Source of the DNA: an uncultured Terrimonas sp. | GTDB taxonomy: Bacteria > Bacteroidota > Bacteroidia > Chitinophagales > Chitinophagaceae | Reading direction: 5' to 3' | Length of the DNA: 16,831 nt | NCBI GenBank assembly: GCA_946886925.1 | Contig: CAMPJQ010000009.1 | Span: forward strand, 1 to 16,831 | Shown: positions 7,565 to 13,695 of the stretch, in pieces | Layout of the letters: every line of letters starts with the position of its first letter | Numbering within the stretch: the stretch's first letter is position 1 | The notes under the pieces: generated by a model | The model's input: only the letters and a program-made list of their open reading frames with translations | Databases searched by the model: none | Told to the model about the DNA's origin: nothing | Position numbers and translations under genes: made by a program

Positions 7565-8566
7565 TCACGGTACATTCACTGTCCGCAATATTTCTTCAAC
7601 TACAATTTCTGCATTAATATTTTCAGCTTCCGCTTCATAGGTTAACCCTATACGGTGGCGTATCACATCTTTGGCAATACTTCTTACATCTTCGGGAATT
7701 ACATATCCGCGTTTGCTTAAAAAAGCATGTGCTTTAGCCGCCAGTGCCAGGTTAATGGACGCACGGGGTGAACCCCCATAAGCGATCAGCGGTTTTAATT
7801 TATCCAGCCGGTATTGTGATGGATTACGTGTGGCGAAAACAATATCCAGTATATAATTTTCTATTTTTTCATCCATGTATACCTCTCTCACCAGGTCTCT
7901 TGCCTGTAATACTTCCAGTGTGCTCACCACCTGTTTTACATCGGGTATTTTACCGCGGTTCAAATTTTGGCGAACAATAAGCAGCTCTTCTTCCCGGCTG
8001 GGATAATCTATGATCACTTTTAGCATAAAGCGGTCAACCTGTGCTTCCGGTAAAGGATAGGTACCTTCCTGGTCAATAGGATTTTGTGTGGCCAGCACCA
8101 AAAAAGGCTCATCTAATTTATAGGTAGATTCGCCGATGGTCACCTGCCTTTCCTGCATGGCTTCCAGCAAAGCGCTCTGTACTTTAGCAGGAGCGCGGTT
8201 AATTTCATCGGCCAATATAAAATTGGCAAAGATTGGGCCTTTGCGCACCACAAATTCATGCTTTTGCTGGTGGTAAATCATGGTTCCAATTACATCGGCG
8301 GGCAACAGGTCGGGTGTAAACTGTATGCGGCTGAATTTGGCATTCACCGCCTGCGCCAGCGACTTTATAGAAAGGGTTTTAGCCAGTCCCGGCACACCTT
8401 CCAGCAGCACATGTCCATTGCTCAATAACCCGATCAGTAAACGGTTAACCATATATCGCTGACCAACAATAATTTTAGCGATTTCGCTTTCCAAACGATC
8501 AACAAAGGAGCCGGCCTCCTGTATCCTTTCATTTAACCGGCGGATATCTTCTGCAGTTTGTAACAT
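7565..8566 (-). CDS. MoxR-family AAA+ ATPase
   Basis: This 333-residue ATPase has the normal MoxR length. Walker A is GVPGLAKT (57-64), Walker B is FILADE (116-121), followed by the MoxR-typical INRAPAKVQSALLEAMQERQV. Sensor 1 is in ATQNP (159-163), the arginine-finger region is around VDRF (177-180), and sensor 2 is in GGSPRASINLA near the C-terminus. MoxR ATPases are thought to act as chaperone-like remodellers that work on or with VWA-domain proteins, here presumably the DUF58 and BatA products. The start is ATG at 8566. A 13-bp AT-rich palindrome lies 17-29 bp upstream and may belong to its promoter or operator. It lies 103 bp downstream of dtd in the same direction, so independent transcription is likely. 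Confidence 0.95.
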   Translation of the reverse strand: MLQTAEDIRRLNERIQEAGSFVDRLESEIAKIIVGQRYMVNRLLIGLLSNGHVLLEGVPGLAKTLSIKSLAQAVNAKFSRIQFTPDLLPADVIGTMIYHQQKHEFVVRKGPIFANFILADEINRAPAKVQSALLEAMQERQVTIGESTYKLDEPFLVLATQNPIDQEGTYPLPEAQVDRFMLKVIIDYPSREEELLIVRQNLNRGKIPDVKQVVSTLEVLQARDLVREVYMDEKIENYILDIVFATRNPSQYRLDKLKPLIAYGGSPRASINLALAAKAHAFLSKRGYVIPEDVRSIAKDVIRHRIGLTYEAEAENINAEIVVEEILRTVNVP

Positions 8567-8582
8567 AATATATAAAGCGGAT

Positions 8583-8595
8583 TTATATGATATAA
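8583..8595. promoter_or_regulatory. AT-rich palindrome upstream of moxR
   Basis: TTATAT-G-ATATAA is a perfect 6+6 inverted repeat centred at 8589, 17 bp upstream of the moxR ATG. Its position suits a promoter element or an operator for a dimeric regulator, but AT-rich palindromes also arise by chance and no protein is implicated. Confidence 0.25.
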
Positions 8596-8669
8596 GGCTT
8601 AATTACCCGATCTCCAACGCAATGATACGCCTGAAGTTGCAAAGCCTTTGCCAAAAATTACAGAATAGC

Positions 8670-9122
8670 TCATTCTCTGTTCTTCGAATCTATTATTATG
8701 GTAACCGGTCCGTCGTTGATCAGTGCCACTTTCATATCGGCTCCAAAAATGCCCGTTTGTATTTTTTTTCCCAAATCTTTTTCCAGTTGTGCAATCATTT
8801 TTTCATACAGCGGTATTGCAAAATCTGCCTTACTTGCCCTGCTGTACGAAGGCCGATTGCCTTTTCTGGTAGACGCATGCAAAGTAAACTGGCTCACCAA
8901 TAAGATATCTCCGCCGGCATCTTTTATACTTACATTCATAACACCCTGCTGATCATTAAAAATACGCATATTCACCATCCTGGCGCTTAGCCATTCCAAA
9001 TCGTCCGTACCATCGGCATCCTCAATACCCAGCAATACCAGCAGTCCTTTTTTAATAACACCTGTTATTTTTCCCTCCACACTAACCGAAGCTTCTGAAA
9101 CACGTTGTACTACTGCACGCAT
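8670..9122 (-). CDS. dtd: D-aminoacyl-tRNA deacylase
   Basis: The protein hydrolyses D-amino acids (and mischarged glycine) from tRNA, acting as a cytoplasmic homodimer in translation proofreading. From ATG 9122 it is 150 residues, the exact family size, beginning with the canonical MRAVVQRVSEASVSV. The frame is open upstream to 9329, but those residues are not conserved family sequence and would overlap arfB. The two active-site motifs are intact: SQFTL at 77-81 and the Gly-cisPro motif NDGPVT at 136-141 (Gly138-Pro139). It is divergent from arfB across 138 bp. Downstream in the same direction is moxR, functionally unrelated. No terminator with a U-tract is seen after it. Confidence 0.97.
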   Translation of the reverse strand: MRAVVQRVSEASVSVEGKITGVIKKGLLVLLGIEDADGTDDLEWLSARMVNMRIFNDQQGVMNVSIKDAGGDILLVSQFTLHASTRKGNRPSYSRASKADFAIPLYEKMIAQLEKDLGKKIQTGIFGADMKVALINDGPVTIIIDSKNRE

Positions 9123-9260
9123 GAATGATTGTTTTTTGTTCCGCTGCAAGTTAATGTGAAAAAAAATTGGCGGAAAAAAACTAATTTCCCTGTACAATCC
9201 AATGCTTTTATGTGCATTGAAACAAATAACAAGCAACCGGCAAGGTACAGATAACGTAGT

Positions 9261-9668
9261 ATGAGCAAAGTAAACATCCATAAGGAAATAATATTTAAAA
9301 CTGCCAGGAGCGGCGGTAAAGGCGGTCAAAACGTAAACAAGGTGGAGACCATGGTGGAGGGATATTTTGATATTGACCGGTCGGACCTTCTAGATGAAGA
9401 ACAAAAGCAATTGGTAAAGCAAAAGCTCCGCAATAAAATTAACGCAGAAGGACTATTGCTGGTGAAATCGCAGGCAGAGCGCACACAGTTGGGCAATAAG
9501 CAATTGGTGGTAAAAAAGATGAACGATCTCATTAACCAATCCTTAATAAAACCCCTAAAAAGAATAGCCAGCAAACCCAGCAAAGCCGCTAAACAAAAGC
9601 GGATGGATGAAAAGAAAATAAAGGGGCAAATAAAGGAAGGCAGGAAAAAGATTCGGCCGGAGGAGTGA
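9261..9668 (+). CDS. arfB: ArfB/YaeJ-type peptidyl-tRNA hydrolase (ribosome rescue)
   Basis: This 135-residue protein is a codon-independent release-factor homologue of the ArfB/YaeJ/ICT1 family. It releases peptides from stalled ribosomes. The catalytic GGQ is at 21-23 within ARSGGKGGQNVNKVET. It lacks the codon-recognition domains of RF1/RF2. The C-terminal tail (about 97-135) is rich in Lys and Arg, as expected for the helix that enters the empty mRNA channel. The ATG at 9261 fits the family N-terminus. The gene is divergent from dtd, another translation quality-control enzyme. After the TGA the same frame stays open for 90 further codons, but the protein already has its normal full length. 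Confidence 0.95.
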   Translation: MSKVNIHKEIIFKTARSGGKGGQNVNKVETMVEGYFDIDRSDLLDEEQKQLVKQKLRNKINAEGLLLVKSQAERTQLGNKQLVVKKMNDLINQSLIKPLKRIASKPSKAAKQKRMDEKKIKGQIKEGRKKIRPEE

Positions 9669-9972
9669 GATAACGCCGAGCGCACATTCATTGGCTACGC
9701 AGTAAGCAAATCTCTGGAGCATGTCTTAAACCCTCCTGCGTCAGGGTGGCAGGCGGCAGAGTGTGTGCTGTACCTTACCACAAGGGTACAGACCCCTCTT
9801 TTGGGTTGGGGTTACAAACAGCGGGATGATGATTGGGGCGTGGAGGAAATGCCCGACAATGGAATGTTGCTGAACTTCTTCCTTGCAGATCATAACAGCT
9901 CCACAGTTTGTGATTCCTACCCCATGCAGAAAACTACTTGAGCACTGATCAAAGTTGGGCAGGATTTTAACT

Positions 9973-9990
9973 GGTATTAGCCAAAATACC
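9973..9990. promoter_or_regulatory. Inverted repeat upstream of the MbnP-like gene
   Basis: GGTATT-agccaa-AATACC is a 6+6 inverted repeat with a 6-bp spacer, ending 74 bp before the mbnP-like ATG. Its geometry suits an operator or a small hairpin. No regulator gene is adjacent to the pair, and one such repeat could be chance. Confidence 0.25.
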
Positions 9991-10046
9991 GATAATTGTG
10001 CGAAACCCTGAAATGCTTCACATTTTCTTTCTCCCTTTTTTAGCAT

Positions 10047-10054
10047 TATCTTTA
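10047..10054 (+). promoter_or_regulatory. Putative -7 promoter box of the MbnP-MbnH operon
   Basis: TATCTTTA matches seven of eight positions of TAnnTTTG and ends 10 bp before the ATG at 10065. The expected -33 region is T-rich but has no clear TTTG. If correct, the leader is very short and the hairpins at 9768-9990 lie outside the transcript. Confidence 0.3.
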
Positions 10055-10064
10055 AAATACCATT

Positions 10065-10835
10065 ATGAAAGCAGGTTCCGGTTATATTTTATGCGCCTTT
10101 TTATTCCTGCTGTGCGGCTGCCAGAAAGAATTAAAAAACGACAACAGCACAGGAAAATCCTTTACTGTTCACATCGTATTCCAGCCTGTTGTAAAGGGTC
10201 AGCCATTAGCATTTAACCAACCCTATACCAATGCTTTTGGCGAAGATTATACGATTACCGCACTTAGGTTTTATGTAAGCGATTTATCGCTGAAAAACAA
10301 CAATACCGGTGTACCGGTTCCCGGTGAAGTTAAATACCGGTTGGCAGATGCAGCCATTGGTAATACGCTTTCCTTCTCCGTTTCCACTGATCAAAATGCC
10401 TTTAATGGCCTTTCTTTCCAAATAGGGGTGGATAGTATTGATAATATAAGCGGCGCCCAGAGCGGTGATCTTGACCCGGGCAAAGGCATGTTCTGGACAT
10501 GGAACAGCGGCTATATTATGGCCAAGCTCGAAGGGGCTTCTTCTTATTCTGTTGTTCCCGATGGTAATTTCACCTACCATATTGGTGGATTTAGCGGTGA
10601 AAACAAAACCATGCGTTCAATTTCACTTTCCACCCCGCAAAGCCAGCAGATAACGTTAAAGGACAACCGCATTACCACTATACTTGTTAACGCCGATATT
10701 GATAAATGGTTCCAGGGAACACATGCTTTATCCATTGCATCCAATGCCTTTGTGCACAGCCCCGGCTCATTGGCCAATTTATACGCAGATAATTATGCTG
10801 CCATGTTCAGCATCGCTTCAATCACAGAGGAATGA
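10065..10835 (+). CDS. MbnP-like lipoprotein, putative copper-binding partner of MbnH
   Basis: This 256-residue protein starts with a lipoprotein signal: hydrophobic core 8-16, lipobox LCGC with Cys19, then a polar linker. The body matches the MbnP family pattern. FTVHIVFQPVVKGQPLAFNQPY (33-54) and ITALRFYVSDLSL (64-76) are followed by the segment GMFWTWNSGYIMAKLEG (141-157) and a later YHIGG (171-175). Trp residues are at 144, 146 and 215, and His at 36, 172, 220 and 231. In characterised MbnP, copper binding depends on one Trp being oxidised to kynurenine by the partner MbnH; which Trp corresponds here needs alignment. The stop overlaps the MbnH-like start by 4 bp (ATGA), so the two are translationally coupled. 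The protein probably sits in the periplasmic leaflet or outer membrane. The family call comes from motif memory plus the partner gene. Confidence 0.85.
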   Translation: MKAGSGYILCAFLFLLCGCQKELKNDNSTGKSFTVHIVFQPVVKGQPLAFNQPYTNAFGEDYTITALRFYVSDLSLKNNNTGVPVPGEVKYRLADAAIGNTLSFSVSTDQNAFNGLSFQIGVDSIDNISGAQSGDLDPGKGMFWTWNSGYIMAKLEGASSYSVVPDGNFTYHIGGFSGENKTMRSISLSTPQSQQITLKDNRITTILVNADIDKWFQGTHALSIASNAFVHSPGSLANLYADNYAAMFSIASITEE

Positions 10836-11875
10836 TGCGGCGCATGGTCATATCGATCCTTATTGTTCTGCTTGGCGGATCTTTATTCCTGGAGGCCTGT
10901 AAAAAACAGGGTGATGCCGCCCCAACGCTTATCCCTTTACAGTTTGCTGTTCCTGTAGGTTTTCCTGATCCTGTTTATAAATTTGAAAACAACCCGCTTA
11001 CACAGCAGGGATTTGCATTGGGAAAGAAATTGTTTTTCGACGGCCGCCTTTCCAAAGACGGTAATTTTCCCTGCGCATCCTGCCACCAGCAGTTTGCTGC
11101 ATTTGCTACTTTTGATCATCCTTTCAGTCATGGGTTTAACAACCAGTTCACCACCCGCAACGCCCCCGGCCTGTTTAATGTGGCATGGATGAAGGAACTG
11201 CACTGGGACGGAGGCATCAACCATATAGAAGTGCAGCCACTGGCGCCTATTGTTGCTGAAAATGAAATGGCGGAAACCATAGATAATGTAATTGCAAAGC
11301 TAAAGGATGATGCCGCCTACAGGCAAATGTTCAAAACCGTTTTTGGCGATGAAGAGATCAATTCGCAAAGAATGCTCAAAGCATTAACGCAGTTTGTTGC
11401 GATGCTGGTTTCGGCCGATTCGAAATATGATAAAGTAAAAAGGGGAGAAGCTTCTTTTAATGAAGCCGAAGCGGCCGGCTACCAGGTTTTCCAGGCAAAA
11501 TGTGCTGCCTGTCATACAGAACCATTGTTCACAGATAATTCGTTCCGCAATACCGGCCTTCCTGTAAATGATGTATTAAAAGATATAGGCCGCATGCACA
11601 TTACCGGCAACCCTGCCGATTCGTTGAAGTTTAAGGTGCCCAGTCTCAGAAATGTATATGCTACTTTTCCTTACGGGCACGACGGCCGCTTTTATTCCGT
11701 AGGCGCTGTAATAGACCATTACCGCTTTGGCGTGGTGAACGGCCCTACCGCCGACCCGCTGGTAAAAAATAAAATAGCGATCAGCGATTACGAAAAGCAG
11801 GATCTGCTGGCTTTTTTACGAACACTTACCGATTCGACTTTTATCGGGGATAAAAGATTTGCTCAGGCGGAATAA
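10832..11875 (+). CDS. MbnH-like di-heme cytochrome c peroxidase/MauG-superfamily enzyme
   Basis: This 347-residue protein is predicted to be an exported lipoprotein (hydrophobic 5-20, lipobox LEAC with Cys23). It carries two covalent haem sites, Cys81-x-x-Cys84-His85 (CASCHQ) and Cys224-x-x-Cys227-His228 (CAACHT), in the CCP/MauG arrangement. GFALGKKLFFDGRLS before the first haem, NAPGLFN (110-116) and KVPSLRNV (268-275) are typical of the family. Trp119 and Trp125 lie between the haem sites in sequence. Met256 and His283 are possible distal ligands of the second haem. Members such as MauG, BthA and MbnH form a bis-Fe(IV) state and oxidise protein residues. MbnH acts on MbnP, whose likely homologue is encoded immediately upstream with an ATGA overlap. 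A plain hydrogen-peroxide-reducing peroxidase is the alternative, made less likely by the pairing. The gene converges with an HNH gene. Confidence 0.9.
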   Translation: MMRRMVISILIVLLGGSLFLEACKKQGDAAPTLIPLQFAVPVGFPDPVYKFENNPLTQQGFALGKKLFFDGRLSKDGNFPCASCHQQFAAFATFDHPFSHGFNNQFTTRNAPGLFNVAWMKELHWDGGINHIEVQPLAPIVAENEMAETIDNVIAKLKDDAAYRQMFKTVFGDEEINSQRMLKALTQFVAMLVSADSKYDKVKRGEASFNEAEAAGYQVFQAKCAACHTEPLFTDNSFRNTGLPVNDVLKDIGRMHITGNPADSLKFKVPSLRNVYATFPYGHDGRFYSVGAVIDHYRFGVVNGPTADPLVKNKIAISDYEKQDLLAFLRTLTDSTFIGDKRFAQAE

Positions 11876-11882
11876 GCATCGT

Positions 11883-12461
11883 CTATATTTTTACATGCGC
11901 CCAATTCTCTTTGGTTTTAATACGGTGAATTTGCATATCCGATACACCGTATTTTTCGGCGATGAACTTGAGCGTATTTTTTTCTTTCAGCAATTTCTTT
12001 ATCCCCTTCACCTTTCTAATATCAAGTTTCTCACCTTTTTTTGTTGGATTTTCTTTGCGCCTTTTTAGTGCGGCCTTAACCCTTGGATTCTTTTTGTTAT
12101 GTGCCGACACTTCTTCCTGGGTAGCCCATTTGAGGTTGTTGTATTTATTGTTTTCATAATCATGGTCAAGATGAATGATGAATTTTTGCTTACCCCTTGG
12201 CTTGGCTAAAAAATGCTGGGCTACCAGGCGGTGAACCAAAGCGGTATAATATTCCCCATTGAGTTTTTTTCGCCATATCGGATAATTGGCCTGCCTGCTC
12301 AACCGCAATACAAAACCGTCTGAAAGGCGCTTATTGTACTTAATTATCCTGCCGTGATTGGAAATTGCGTATTTGTACCAAACGGCTCCTTTGGATTCAT
12401 GCTCGGGAAGGTCTTTCCAAATTTCATTCGGAAGCATTTTTACGGATTCTCTGATAGCCAT
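11883..12461 (-). CDS. Freestanding NUMOD4-HNH endonuclease
   Basis: This 192-residue protein has three parts. A NUMOD4-type DNA-binding motif occupies about 12-60 (EIWKDLP, then WYKYAISNHGRIIKY). An HNH nuclease core occupies about 73-115 (VHRLVAQHFL, then IIHLDHDYENNKYNNLKW; His77, His97, Asp99, His100, Asn108 and Asn109 are candidate catalytic or structural residues). A basic linker leads to a helix-turn-helix at 163-181 (TLKFIAEKYGVSDMQIHRI). This layout is that of homing endonucleases of phages and introns. No intron, intein or phage gene is nearby, so it stands alone in the chromosome. The start is ATG at 12461. It converges with the MbnH-like gene with 7 bp between stops and no terminator. 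The protein looks intact and very Lys-rich, which may mark horizontal origin. Confidence 0.9.
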   Translation of the reverse strand: MAIRESVKMLPNEIWKDLPEHESKGAVWYKYAISNHGRIIKYNKRLSDGFVLRLSRQANYPIWRKKLNGEYYTALVHRLVAQHFLAKPRGKQKFIIHLDHDYENNKYNNLKWATQEEVSAHNKKNPRVKAALKRRKENPTKKGEKLDIRKVKGIKKLLKEKNTLKFIAEKYGVSDMQIHRIKTKENWAHVKI

Positions 12462-12872
12462 TTTATTTTATTTATGTCTGAACAAAAAATACAGGTTCCA
12501 AAATCAATAATGTTTCCAACAGGAAGCTTCCCTGCAAATTCATAGAAAGGGGTTATTAATACCAAAAGGAATAAGGAGTTATCCCGAAGTTACAACATCA
12601 TCGAATATCAAAATCAATAGTTACATTATTTGTTTTTGGGTGCGAATGGCAGGTTAAACCATACCCCTCCTTTACAGGAAAAGGCAGACCAGTATCCTGC
12701 TGCGGTTAAAAAGCCTTTTACTTTAAAGATCATTTGCTCCGGGTCACAAATAAAAAATAACCCATAATTTGATAATAAATCAGTCTTTTTATGCCAGTTG
12801 GTTTATCGTGTCAAACGGCCACTATTGATCGGGATACTGGTCTTTTAGTGCAGCAACATGAACGTAGTATTC
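12462..12872. other. 411-bp gene-poor stretch between the HNH and tetR genes
   Basis: I recognise no established gene here. It contains a 10-bp palindrome GGAAGCTTCC (12522-12531). A 24-codon frame runs from ATG 12474 on the + strand. A frame on the - strand is open from 12802 down to a stop at 12626-12628, and contains an ATG at 12733 that would give 35 residues. The AT-rich part next to the HNH start probably holds that gene's promoter (TATTTTTTG on the - strand at 12484-12492 is close to, but not in register with, TAnnTTTG). Confidence 0.5.
12626..12733 (-). CDS. Possible small protein or gene remnant, 35 codons
   Basis: The frame from ATG 12733 encodes 35 residues with a protein-like mix: aromatic and Gly-rich (GFLTAAGYWSAFSCKGG, then VWFNLPFA) with a Lys-rich end. 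The same frame is open upstream to 12802 (57 codons in total after a stop at 12803-12805) but has no ATG there, which would suit the tail of a truncated gene. I recognise no family and no ribosome-binding site. It may simply be chance. Confidence 0.15.
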   Translation of the reverse strand: MIFKVKGFLTAAGYWSAFSCKGGVWFNLPFAPKNK

Positions 12873-13463
12873 TTATATCTTCAGCCCTTCAACCAGTATA
12901 ATAATCATATTTTTTTCGAGTTGTTCGGCCGAAATTTTTTGTTTGGAACGATGCCACGATTCAATGCCGCTTATGGCATGAAGCATAATCAATACTGCGG
13001 TAGGGGCATCAATAGCTTTAATTTCCTTTTTCCGGATTCCTTCTTCTATAATAGCCGCTAACCGCTGGCGGTAGCTTTTTCGCTGAACCTTATAATTGGA
13101 TAAATAGGGCTCTGAAAGATGCCTCCACTCTCTGTCGGCCACATGCACATCTTCATAGTTATTAACCATGTGCTGTATGTGAAAGCGCAGAATCGCTTTA
13201 ATTTTATCAATAGAATATTGTTTATTAACCTCAATTTTTTCGAGGTGTTCGATAAATATGTTGGCCACCCTGAAACAAATATCCTGCAATATTTCTGCTT
13301 TAGATTGAATATGGTTGTACAGGCTGGCTGCTTCTACCCCTACATCTTCCGCTAAATCGCGCATGGATGTTCCGGAAAATCCTTTTTCCCTGAACAGCCT
13401 GGCTGCTTTGCTGATAATAACTTCCTTTTTTGTGCTGTTGCGCTGGGTTTTAATAGCAGGCAT
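12873..13463 (-). CDS. TetR/AcrR-family transcriptional regulator
   Basis: This 196-residue regulator has the family's typical length. The N-terminal helix-turn-helix (about 14-58) is canonical: IISKAARLFREKGFSGTSM, RDLAEDVGVEAASLYNHIQSK with the recognition helix about 43-51. The C-terminal helical domain (about 80-190) would bind a ligand and dimerise; its sequence (AILRFHIQHM, SYRQRLAAIIEEGIRKKEIKA) resembles the class that responds to acyl-CoA-type ligands in Bacteroidota, but I cannot identify the ligand. No catabolic or efflux genes lie beside it, so the target is not obvious and autoregulation is the only safe guess. Its upstream spacer carries a hairpin (13502-13533) and short repeats. 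It is 232 bp from the AlkA-type gene in the same direction. Confidence 0.93.
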   Translation of the reverse strand: MPAIKTQRNSTKKEVIISKAARLFREKGFSGTSMRDLAEDVGVEAASLYNHIQSKAEILQDICFRVANIFIEHLEKIEVNKQYSIDKIKAILRFHIQHMVNNYEDVHVADREWRHLSEPYLSNYKVQRKSYRQRLAAIIEEGIRKKEIKAIDAPTAVLIMLHAISGIESWHRSKQKISAEQLEKNMIIILVEGLKI

Positions 13464-13695
13464 GTGATATTTGAGATTTCTGATTTAAGATTTAGAATCT
13501 TCACGGTTGGTACCCACGCAAGGTGGAACCGTGCAGGTATTGCCTGCCAGGCAGGATTCCTCCTCTTTCACCTCTTTCTTTTTTCCTCTCACCGTTCTCT
13601 CCTCCTTCAATTTTCAGTGTTCGGATTTGCATTTTAACCTGGTTCTTGTTATTTGCATTTTGGTTCTTCCCCGGATTTCCTTCTTCAGGCGCTCT
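13464..13695. repeat. Repeat-bearing spacer upstream of tetR
   Basis: The spacer holds short GATTT-type repeats next to the tetR start (13473-13499). A bulged hairpin at 13502-13533 has arms CACGGTT plus CCAC and GTGG plus AACCGTG. The GC palindrome CCTGCC-A-GGCAGG is at 13543-13555. Direct repeats of ATTTGCATTTT occur at 13625-13635 and 13651-13661, each followed by a GGTTCTT core (13641-13647 and 13662-13668). The GGTTCTT(G) core and the association with a GC palindrome recall the spacer at 7244-7564. Open frames across it are low-complexity Ser/Phe/Pro-rich and are not credible genes. Confidence 0.65.

Larger units (their letters stand above)
9669..10064. other. 396-bp stretch without a recognised gene; several hairpins
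   Basis: No family is recognised on either strand. Visible inverted repeats are CTGTACC (9768-9774) with GGTACAG (9785-9791), ACCCC (9792-9796) with GGGGT (9808-9812), and GGTATT (9973-9978) with AATACC (9985-9990). The first two stand side by side and could form consecutive stem-loops. The + frame that continues arfB is open to TGA 9939-9941, and a 101-codon frame is open on the - strand (9741-10046). The - frame has no recognisable start context or domain. The stretch may be a structured RNA, the leader of the mbnP-like gene, or an eroded gene; I cannot choose. Confidence 0.4.

Noticed and set aside
9123..9329. N-terminal extension of Dtd to 9329
   Set aside because: Family members begin at the MRAVVQRV sequence (ATG 9122), and the extension would overlap arfB.
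9741..10046. A 101-codon open frame on the - strand upstream of the MbnP-like gene
   Set aside because: It reads antisense across the likely promoter region, has no motif or start context, and overlaps hairpins. I kept the interval as unexplained rather than call a gene.
10065..11875. Reading the MbnP-MbnH pair as part of a methanobactin operon
   Set aside because: No precursor peptide, MbnB, MbnC, TonB receptor or MATE exporter is encoded nearby. The flanking genes are arfB and an HNH endonuclease.
12474..12545. A 24-codon frame (ATG 12474) divergent from the HNH gene
   Set aside because: It is very short, has no ribosome-binding site or recognised family, and lies where the HNH promoter is expected.
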